Assembly (NCBI GenBank): GCA_021162305.1
Contig: JAGGYX010000169.1
Location: forward strand, 1 to 11,062
Direction of reading: 5' to 3'
DNA length: 11,062 bases
Origin: Thermoplasmata archaeon
GTDB taxonomy: Archaea > Thermoplasmatota > E2 > UBA202 > JdFR-43
Shown here piece by piece: positions 1 through 5,587 of the stretch. How positions within the stretch are numbered: the stretch's first letter is position 1; each line of letters starts with the position of its first letter. The translations under genes were made by a program, and so were the position numbers. Under the pieces are notes generated by a model. It worked only from the letters and a program-made list of their open reading frames with translations. It searched no databases and had not been told where the DNA came from.

Positions 1-303
1 GTTTGGTTGATTAAAGTTTATGAGTCAAAAATTGAAATAGAAATTGAGGGAGGACTCGGAATAAACATCTTCATTAAAAATTTGGAAAATGAGAGCATTA
101 CAAATGTTGAATTTAATGTGGCAATAAGGGGCTTTATTCTATTTGGAAAAGTTAGCGAGGGCAATCTTGATTTACCTCCTGGTGAGATAAAATTACACAT
201 ACATGTATTTGGTTTTGGAAATGCTAAAATAAGGATTAGAATTGGAGATGTTGAAAAAAGTGCAAATTGCTTTGTTTTTGGGCCTTTCGTTTTAATTAGA
301 TAG
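1..303 (+). CDS. C-terminal part of a probable cell-surface protein (beta-sandwich repeat domain), partial
   Basis: The frame is open from the first base of the window to a TAG at 301-303. No convincing start or ribosome site precedes it, so I read it as the 3' end of a longer gene; a TTG at 7 is the only early start codon. The roughly 98 visible residues are short alternating hydrophobic strands with a GGLG near the beginning, a 'TNVEF' strand, a 'LPPGE' turn, an 'FGFGN' turn and a closing 'FGPFVL'. From memory, this order of motifs recurs at the C-terminus of large secreted or surface-anchored proteins of Thermoplasmatota, as an Ig-like or CARDB-like sandwich. Predicted location is extracellular, but the signal peptide would be outside the window. 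The gene ends 42 bp before the next start. The domain family is an inference from pattern, and a short intact protein starting at TTG 7 cannot be excluded. Confidence 0.7.
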   Translation, partial: VWLIKVYESKIEIEIEGGLGINIFIKNLENESITNVEFNVAIRGFILFGKVSEGNLDLPPGEIKLHIHVFGFGNAKIRIRIGDVEKSANCFVFGPFVLIR

Positions 304-310
304 CATTCCC

Positions 311-324
311 AAAAATTTTTATGG
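311..324 (+). promoter_or_regulatory. TATA/BRE-like promoter of the RAM-transporter-phosphorylase operon
   Basis: A purine-rich CCCAAAAA followed by TTTTTATGG is centred about 26 nt before the ATG at 346. That is the spacing expected from an archaeal TATA box to the transcription start, so the mRNA would begin at or beside the start codon (leaderless). The 42-bp gap has no Shine-Dalgarno sequence near the ATG, which agrees. Prediction from sequence only. Confidence 0.5.
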
Positions 325-345
325 ATGGAATAGATTATTTCTTTC

Positions 346-585
346 ATGATAAAGGCATATATTCTCATACTGACTTATGTTGGCAATCTGAAGAGTGTTT
401 TAAATGAGCTAAAAAATCTGGAAAATATTGAGAGCATTGCCGTTATTGCTGGAGATTATGATATTATTGTTAAAGCAAGAGTGAATAGTCTCGAAGAACT
501 CATGGAATTAACTGATAAAATACATGCAATTAAGGGAGTTAAAAGAACAAACACTCAGGTGGTGGAAAAAGAGATTGAAGCATGA
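346..585 (+). CDS. Stand-alone Lrp/AsnC-type ligand-binding (RAM) domain protein
   Basis: This 79-residue protein is a single dimeric alpha/beta-barrel (RAM, AsnC_trans_reg) domain with no helix-turn-helix. The beta-alpha-beta-beta-alpha-beta order is visible: strand KAYILILTYV (3-12), a helix LKSVLNELKNL, strand SIAVIAG, the family hallmark AGDYDIIVKARV (about 35-46), a helix ELMELTDKIHAI and a last strand TNTQVVEKEI. Such one-domain relatives of Lrp bind amino acids or other small effectors at dimer interfaces. They form homo-oligomers or mix with full-length Lrp-type regulators; they do not bind DNA alone. The ATG at 346 is supported by a TATA box 26 nt upstream. The stop overlaps the next start (ATGA at 582-585), so it is almost certainly co-translated with the transporter, which carries a related RAM domain at its C-terminus. 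The ligand is unknown. Confidence 0.9.
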   Translation: MIKAYILILTYVGNLKSVLNELKNLENIESIAVIAGDYDIIVKARVNSLEELMELTDKIHAIKGVKRTNTQVVEKEIEA

Positions 586-1823
586 TAAGGATAAGAAAGA
601 AATATTTGTTCTATACCTTGGGCATTACATCTGCAATAATTGCAGCAGCTGGAACAACCACCGACACATATGCATCCATTTACATTAAAAATCCATGGGC
701 TTTGTGCTTCTCCATTTTTCTCGTTGGGCTTGTAATAACTTTTTTACTGACAGCAATTCTTTCAATTCCTGTAAATGGAAAAACAATTGGCTCAACAATA
801 GACCCATCTTTTCGTGGAATGAGATTGATAAAAAAAGAAGAGTTGAAATATCAGGCTATTGCTGGATTTGCAAATGCGGTAACAACGCTTGCCTACTTCT
901 ATGTTATATGGTCATACAACAATCCATTTACGCCTGCCACAATACTCGCCTTTTCCCAGGTAGTCATTATCTATTTACTCGCCATTGAATCCATAACCGA
1001 GAAAAATGCGCCCACGCTGGCGGAGGTGCAATCAGCCATCATTGTTTCATTTGGTGCAATGCTTGCTTCCATTTCATTGAAAGGAGGAATAAATGCTCGT
1101 GGGATTGCTGTCGTATTTCTGGTTCTGAATCCTTCATGGGCTCTTTTTTCAATATATCAGAGAAAGCTGAAGCTTTTAAGATTCGATGGTTGTTACAACG
1201 ATGCAATCAATATACGGCTGTGGAATATTGTATTCACAACTTTTTTCACATTCGTGGCAATTTTATTGATGGGCTATTTCATGCATGAGAATCTTCTCCA
1301 AGAATCGTTAAATACTCTTTCATACTGGCATTTGCTGGCTATCTCCATGACAATAGCTTTCTTTTCATATGTTTTCTATATCAGAGCTTTAGGATTGGGA
1401 AAGGCAAGCGTGACGCAGGCGGTAAAGTCTTCTAACATCATATTTTCAATACCATTTTCATTCTGGCTCGCAAGCATTGTCGGCGGAAGTCTGTTTGAAT
1501 CTCCTTTGCATGCTCTCATAAAAATAATGGGAATGATTCTCGTTATTCTGGGCGTCATATCATTTGCTCTGACAGAAGTCAGGGGATATATTTTCATAAA
1601 TGCTAAGTCTGGATATAGAGCAAAAGATTTGATAGAGGAGATATGGAAAATAAAAGGGGTTACAAGCATTGCAGCTGTTGCTGGGAGTTATGATATAATT
1701 GCAAAAGTTAGAATAAGAAGTCTCGGCAAAGGATATGAAAGGATAGTGAGAGTTCTTGAAGGAATAAATGGGATAGCAAGTTTCAAATGGCATTCCATAT
1801 TAAAAGAATGGGAGGAAATATGA
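582..1823 (+). CDS. EamA/DMT-type transporter with C-terminal RAM sensor domain
   Basis: This 413-residue protein has about ten hydrophobic segments (roughly 8-30, 40-62, 90-112, 117-137, 148-166, 173-192, 213-233, 248-268, 281-303 and 311-331), the usual layout of drug/metabolite transporters of the EamA group. Family members carry amino acids, nucleosides or other metabolites; the substrate here cannot be read from sequence. After the last helix a soluble part (about 335-413) repeats the fold of the preceding gene, with GYIFINAKSG, a helix, the hallmark VAGSYDIIAKVRIRS and a closing helix and strand. With ten helices and a cytosolic N-terminus (IRIRKK) this domain lies in the cytoplasm, where it could sense the substrate and gate transport or recruit the stand-alone RAM protein. 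The start overlaps the preceding stop (ATGA), and its own stop overlaps the next start at 1820. The EamA and RAM calls are firm; the regulation is inferred. Confidence 0.9.
   Translation: MIRIRKKYLFYTLGITSAIIAAAGTTTDTYASIYIKNPWALCFSIFLVGLVITFLLTAILSIPVNGKTIGSTIDPSFRGMRLIKKEELKYQAIAGFANAVTTLAYFYVIWSYNNPFTPATILAFSQVVIIYLLAIESITEKNAPTLAEVQSAIIVSFGAMLASISLKGGINARGIAVVFLVLNPSWALFSIYQRKLKLLRFDGCYNDAINIRLWNIVFTTFFTFVAILLMGYFMHENLLQESLNTLSYWHLLAISMTIAFFSYVFYIRALGLGKASVTQAVKSSNIIFSIPFSFWLASIVGGSLFESPLHALIKIMGMILVILGVISFALTEVRGYIFINAKSGYRAKDLIEEIWKIKGVTSIAAVAGSYDIIAKVRIRSLGKGYERIVRVLEGINGIASFKWHSILKEWEEI
1811..1815 (+). promoter_or_regulatory. Ribosome binding site deciding the phosphorylase start
   Basis: A perfect GGAGG lies 4 nt before the ATG at 1820, inside the end of the transporter gene. 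It favours 1820 over the earlier in-frame ATG at 1787, which would add eleven residues before the conserved MKIGIIGGTG opening. Confidence 0.8.
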
Positions 1824-2557
1824 AAATAGGCATAATAGGAGGAACGGGATTTTATGAAATGGAGGGAGAGGAAATAGAGATTGAAACAAAATATGGAAAT
1901 GTGACAGCAATACACCTCAAAAAATGGCAAAGAGACATATTTTTTATAGCTCGCCACGGAAAAGCCCATGCCAAGCCAGCACATATGGTGAACTACCATG
2001 CAAATATAATGGCAATGAAAAATATTGGAGCAAGCGCTGTCATGGGCATAAGCACTGTTGGAAGCATGAAGAAAAATATTAGGCCGGGAAGCATTTTTAT
2101 CCCCAGCGATTTCATTGATTTCACAAAGCGTAAAACAACATTTTATGATGATGTTGCAATCCATGTTGACTTGAGCCAGCCTTTCTGTCCTGTTGTGCGT
2201 GGTGTTTTGCTGGGCATTGCTAAAAATGCAAAAGAGGGCATATATGTAGCAACTGAAGGTCCAAGACTTGAAACAAAAGCAGAGATAGCAATGCTTAAAA
2301 AATTTGGAGATGTTGTTGGAATGACCCTTGTTCCAGAAGCAGTGCTGGCAAGAGAAGCTGGCATATGCTATGCTTCTCTATGCCTGGTTTCAAACTATGC
2401 GGCAGGATTGCAGGAAAGGTTGAGCATAGAGGAGATAAAAGAAATGTATAGAAAAAGAAAACCCATTATAGAAAAAATTGTGAATGAGGCAATTAAAAAA
2501 ATTCCTGCAAGAAGGAAATGTCGCTGCAAATATGCACCCATTGAAGGAAAGCTTTAA
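1820..2557 (+). CDS. MTA phosphorylase family enzyme, probably S-methyl-5'-thioinosine (6-oxopurine) phosphorylase
   Basis: This 245-residue nucleoside phosphorylase of the PNP/MTAP family catalyses phosphorolysis of a purine 5'-methylthio-nucleoside to free base plus 5-methylthioribose-1-phosphate, in the cytoplasm. Visible landmarks are phosphate-site GGTG (7-10) and RHG (45-47), the VNYHANI helix (58-64), STVGS (78-82), EGPR (146-149), the ribose-contact Met in GMT (167-169) and the base-binding segment SNYAAGL (191-197). Adenine-specific MTA phosphorylases have Asp at the first base-contact position (human Asp220). Here it is Asn192, as in PNPs and in the methylthioinosine phosphorylases of Methanocaldococcus and Pseudomonas, so 6-oxopurine substrates are expected. 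That would need an MTA deaminase elsewhere in the genome. A C-terminal CxC pair (C234, C236) resembles that of hyperthermophilic archaeal MTAPs. The start at 1820 overlaps the transporter stop. The stop TAA shares TTAA with the convergent radical SAM gene. Confidence 0.92.
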   Translation: MKIGIIGGTGFYEMEGEEIEIETKYGNVTAIHLKKWQRDIFFIARHGKAHAKPAHMVNYHANIMAMKNIGASAVMGISTVGSMKKNIRPGSIFIPSDFIDFTKRKTTFYDDVAIHVDLSQPFCPVVRGVLLGIAKNAKEGIYVATEGPRLETKAEIAMLKKFGDVVGMTLVPEAVLAREAGICYASLCLVSNYAAGLQERLSIEEIKEMYRKRKPIIEKIVNEAIKKIPARRKCRCKYAPIEGKL

Positions 2558-3900
2558 GTCCAGTTTGGTGGGAGCTTCTCCTTGTAATTTCCATTGAAAA
2601 ATTCTCGTTTGTAATACCTTCTCATTGCAATATTTATTGTCGGTAATGAAAGCGAATAAGGTGCAAACTTGTCCATTTTGAGAGAGCGATATATCCTTTT
2701 TATCATCTCCGGCATTGAATAAAAACTTTTTATCACTTTTCTTGTCCCATCAAAAAGCTCTTTGGGGGTCATCTGCTTTGGCATATATACAACATGAGCC
2801 TGTGTATATTTACTCCAATCTTTTGTCAGTATTCTTCCCTCCTTATCAAACCTGTCATATAATGGTGTGCCGGGATAGGGAGTTAATATATTGAATTCTG
2901 CTGAATCAATTTCCCAGCTTAGCACAGCATCTCTCGTAGTATCGAATATTTCTGGTGTGTCGTGGTCAAAGCCAAAAATGAAGCCACCAACAATTCCAAT
3001 ATCATATTTTTTAACAACTTTTATTGCTTTTTCATACATTTCTGCCTTATTTGAGATTTTATGTGCTTCTTTCAAGCTTTCTGGATTTATTGACTCAAAG
3101 CCCACAAAAAATGAGATGGCGCCCGCCTCCTTTGCCAGCCTTAAGAACTTTTCATTCCTGCTTATTATGTTTATGTTTGCATTTGCTATAAACTTCTTTT
3201 TTAATGGTTTCATTGCCTTGAATAGTTCCATGCTGTATTTTACATTTAGCGTCATAGAAGCATCTCTAAAAATGAGGACTTTATTTGGTATGCTCTTCAT
3301 TTCTTCTATAACATGCTCTATAGGCCTCGTCCTGACTTTCCTTCCAAGAAAAACTGATGTGGCGCAAAACTCGCATGCGTTTGGGCAACCACGGCTTGCC
3401 TGGATCCCTTCTGTTAAAGGAGGATATTTCACCAGATCGCGGCGAGGAGGAGGAATTTTTGCTGGATCGACATGGCTTCCATAATAGAATGACTTGAGTT
3501 TCCCTTTCTCTGCATCATGAACAACCTGTGGCCATATTTCTTCGGCTTCGCCTATGACAACGCTGTCTGCATGTTGCTTTGCTTCTTCAGGCAATGCAGT
3601 TGGATGATAACCACCAAGCACAACCTTCATTCCATACTCTCTGAATTTTTCAGAAAGTCTGTAAACATGAGGAGCTGTCATTGTGAGAACATTTATGCCA
3701 ACCAAATCCCAGTGCTCGGTGAAATCAATATCTTCAAAATTCTCATTTAAAATGCGGATTTCATGTCCAGGTGGCGTGCATGCCGCTACCTGTGGAAGGC
3801 TCAGAGAAGGATTGCCAAAAAGCTTTGCGAAAGGTGTGTTGCGGTCATGATATGTAGTTACACCATGCTCTATCTTCGGGAATACCAGCAATATACGCAT
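2554..3900 (-). CDS. B12-binding-domain radical SAM protein, substrate unknown
   Basis: This 448-residue enzyme has two recognisable parts. The N-terminal Rossmann-like cobalamin-binding-type domain (about 1-140) opens with MRILLVFP and contains GINVLTM, VVLGGYHPTALPEEA and VVIGEAEE. The radical SAM core starts at SRGCPNACEFC with the [4Fe-4S] ligands C172, C176 and C179, followed by FRDASMTLNV, FFVGFES and GGFIFGFDHDT. The tail, with PYPGTPLYDRFDKEGRI and later aromatic/basic residues, resembles the DUF4070-type end of the BchE/HpnP/HpnJ-like group. Such proteins catalyse methylation, ring formation or other C-H chemistry on lipids, tetrapyrroles and natural products. In an archaeon, membrane-lipid modification (compare GDGT ring synthases GrsA/GrsB) is one candidate, but nothing here proves it. 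A TATA box 25-26 nt upstream of the ATG makes it a separate, probably leaderless unit. The stop overlaps the convergent phosphorylase stop. Confidence 0.92.
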   Translation of the reverse strand: MRILLVFPKIEHGVTTYHDRNTPFAKLFGNPSLSLPQVAACTPPGHEIRILNENFEDIDFTEHWDLVGINVLTMTAPHVYRLSEKFREYGMKVVLGGYHPTALPEEAKQHADSVVIGEAEEIWPQVVHDAEKGKLKSFYYGSHVDPAKIPPPRRDLVKYPPLTEGIQASRGCPNACEFCATSVFLGRKVRTRPIEHVIEEMKSIPNKVLIFRDASMTLNVKYSMELFKAMKPLKKKFIANANINIISRNEKFLRLAKEAGAISFFVGFESINPESLKEAHKISNKAEMYEKAIKVVKKYDIGIVGGFIFGFDHDTPEIFDTTRDAVLSWEIDSAEFNILTPYPGTPLYDRFDKEGRILTKDWSKYTQAHVVYMPKQMTPKELFDGTRKVIKSFYSMPEMIKRIYRSLKMDKFAPYSLSLPTINIAMRRYYKREFFNGNYKEKLPPNWT

Positions 3901-3920
3901 GCCAATTAAAAGGCGTGGAG

Positions 3921-3930
3921 TATAAAATTT
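3921..3930 (-). promoter_or_regulatory. TATA box of the radical SAM gene
   Basis: On the minus strand AAATTTTATA lies in the 33-bp gap between the TIP49 stop and the radical SAM start, centred about 25 nt before the ATG at 3900. The spacing predicts a leaderless transcript, and there is no Shine-Dalgarno sequence before that ATG. The radical SAM gene is therefore probably transcribed independently of the tmcA-ASCH-TIP49 operon, although read-through is possible. Confidence 0.55.
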
Positions 3931-3933
3931 TTA

Positions 3934-5271
3934 TTACTCTCCAAGCATCATCTTCTCATATTCTTTCAAATATTCAACACTTTTTCTTACATCATGAAAT
4001 AGCTTTCTTGCTTCCTCTATATCAGCTTTGTTTATCTTCCTTCTTTTCTTGCCTGCCGCAATGTTTGCGGCGGGTGCCATAAGCTGAACCGCGTAGCGGA
4101 GAGACGTTTCAACACCTATTTGGGTAAGATATTCCAGTGCATCCTCTTCTATATCAACTTTCTCTTCTGCCATCCTTATTTGCAATATTTTTTCTATCTC
4201 TTCCTTTTTATATGGTTTTGTTGTTATGATGAGCAGCCTGTCTATTAAGTCGAGAGGGATGCCATGAGGCGATTTTGCATCTGTTCCTCTTATTTTTGCC
4301 ATTCCTCTGTTGGAGGCGAGAATTATAATTGGAGCAAGTTCGCTTTCCATTGCTCTGTTAAGGAAGGCAAAAGCCTCTATATCAAGCATGTGTACCTCGT
4401 CGATGAATAAAACACCAGGTATAATCTCTGCTTTTCCGCTATCCACCCATTCTTTTACAGTTTCGTCAACACGCTGTCTTGTTTCATTTGTTATTTCTTC
4501 TTTCTCTCCAAAGAAAATGCTGAATAATCCGCCTCGCCTCGTTGTTGCAATATCCAAATCATGCAGTGACATTACGTAAACAAATTCTTTTTCTTTTACA
4601 ACATCACCATCTGGTAGCTCAACAATTTCATGACTCATTAAATCTAAAGACTCTTTTTTCACAGCTTCTTTTGTTTTTCCAAGTTTTGCTATTCTCCCGC
4701 TATCAGCATCTATTTGAATAACATCTCCTATTTCCACACCCTGCTGGATTATGTAGTTTGCAAAACTTTCATCCACTCTGAACTGCTTTTCCTCCTTTTT
4801 TGTTTTGAGTCCAATTATAGCCATCTTTGGAACTTTCTGATAAGGATTGTATGGGTGTGGAACAGTTTTTATATCAAGCGTTGTAACTTCACCTTCATAT
4901 ATCTTCCGCATCTCATGGATTCTTACTCCAATAGCCTTCCTTATTGCCTGCATGAGAAACTCTGTCTTCTTCATCTCGCTCGAATAAATCTCAGAGCCAG
5001 ATATGGAAACAAATGGAACATCTTTCCCAAGCTCCTTTGCTATTCCCAGCGCCAGCGCCGTCTTGCCTGTGCCGGGCGGCCCAGCAAGCAGGACAGCACG
5101 CCCAGCAAACCTGCCCTCTTTTACCATGTTTACAATGATGCCAGCTGCTTTCCTTGCTTCAATCTGTCCAACCATTCCATCTGCTATCGGTTTTGGTTCC
5201 AGCCCTTCCAAGCCCAAGCCAGTGATATGGCTATGGCTTCCTACTCTTTCAAATCTTCTTATCTCCTCCAT
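3934..5271 (-). CDS. TIP49/RuvB-like AAA+ ATPase (archaeal RuvBL, TBP-interacting protein 49 family)
   Basis: An AAA+ ATPase of the RuvBL1/RuvBL2 (Rvb1/2, pontin/reptin) family, 445 residues from the ATG at 5271, close to the family's usual 450. Counting from an in-frame GTG three codons earlier (5280), Walker A GPPGTGKT is 67-74. The family-specific inserted OB-fold domain II spans about 125-245 (EGEVTTLD, MAIIGLKTKKE, SLHDLDIATTRR). Walker B is LFIDEVHMLD (291-300), sensor 1 is LASNRG (321-326), the arginine finger is in DLIDRLLII and sensor 2 in TSLRYA. Eukaryotic relatives are hexameric chaperone-like remodellers that act in chromatin complexes and in box C/D snoRNP assembly; the archaeal role is poorly defined. 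The start at 5271 is chosen because GGTGAT sits 4 nt upstream. The gene is last in the tmcA-ASCH-TIP49 operon and overlaps the ASCH gene by 23 bp, implying coupled translation. Confidence 0.96.
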   Translation of the reverse strand: MEEIRRFERVGSHSHITGLGLEGLEPKPIADGMVGQIEARKAAGIIVNMVKEGRFAGRAVLLAGPPGTGKTALALGIAKELGKDVPFVSISGSEIYSSEMKKTEFLMQAIRKAIGVRIHEMRKIYEGEVTTLDIKTVPHPYNPYQKVPKMAIIGLKTKKEEKQFRVDESFANYIIQQGVEIGDVIQIDADSGRIAKLGKTKEAVKKESLDLMSHEIVELPDGDVVKEKEFVYVMSLHDLDIATTRRGGLFSIFFGEKEEITNETRQRVDETVKEWVDSGKAEIIPGVLFIDEVHMLDIEAFAFLNRAMESELAPIIILASNRGMAKIRGTDAKSPHGIPLDLIDRLLIITTKPYKKEEIEKILQIRMAEEKVDIEEDALEYLTQIGVETSLRYAVQLMAPAANIAAGKKRRKINKADIEEARKLFHDVRKSVEYLKEYEKMMLGE

Positions 5272-5587
5272 TTTTATCACCTACAAACTCAAATACTATT
5301 TGAGTGAATTCTCTGCTTTTATCAAATTTACCATATATATTTTTGAGTTCCTTCTTTAATTCTTTTTTGTTCTTTAATCCTTCCAGCATGGCATCTTCTT
5401 TTTTTAAATCATCCCATGTAAGGTATCTTATTTTCACAATTTTTGCAATTCCAACAAACTCATTTCCAGCAATTATTTTTACCATTTCATTTTCCTTATA
5501 ATTTTTTCTGCCCAATCTTAGAGTAGCTACTTTACTTCCATTTTTAATCATTTCCTTGTATCTCTTTTTGAAATTTAGCGACTTCAT
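5249..5587 (-). CDS. ASCH-domain protein, YqfB-like; candidate N4-acetylcytidine amidohydrolase or RNA-binding protein
   Basis: A 112-residue single-domain protein of the ASCH superfamily (PUA-like beta-barrel); 116 residues if the in-frame ATG at 5599 is used. Counting from 5599, the typical opening LNFKKRYKEMIKNGSKVATLR is at 8-28, the central strands VKIIAGN...FVGIAKIVKIRYLT follow, then a helix EDAMLEGL, KKELKKELKNIYG and the final strand FTQIVFEFV. Hand alignment to E. coli YqfB, which hydrolyses N4-acetylcytidine, places its reported catalytic Lys21, Thr24 and Glu74 on K23, T26 and, allowing one gap, E73. The gene lies directly after tmcA, whose product makes ac4C in RNA, and overlaps it by 44 bp. 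An ac4C-related job is therefore attractive: hydrolysis of free ac4C, or binding of modified RNA. Fold assignment is strong; activity is inferred. GGTGAT 4 nt upstream supports the 5587 start. Confidence 0.9.
   Translation of the reverse strand: MKSLNFKKRYKEMIKNGSKVATLRLGRKNYKENEMVKIIAGNEFVGIAKIVKIRYLTWDDLKKEDAMLEGLKNKKELKKELKNIYGKFDKSREFTQIVFEFVGDKNGGDKKI
5276..5281 (-). promoter_or_regulatory. Ribosome binding site deciding the TIP49 start
   Basis: On the minus strand GGTGAT, complementary to the archaeal 16S 3' tail, lies 4 nt before the ATG at 5271. It overlaps the alternative GTG at 5280, which is therefore unlikely to be the start. Confidence 0.75.

Noticed and set aside
1688..2164. 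Open minus-strand frame of 158 codons
   Set aside because: It crosses the transporter-phosphorylase junction antisense to two well-supported genes and has no recognisable domain.
2891..3484. Open plus-strand frame of 197 codons
   Set aside because: It lies antisense to the radical SAM gene, whose conserved motifs span the same bases. The translation has no domain features beyond random hydrophobic runs.
4714..5307. Open plus-strand frame of 197 codons
   Set aside because: It is the antisense shadow of the TIP49 gene, covering its Walker A and OB-fold region, and shows no family motif.
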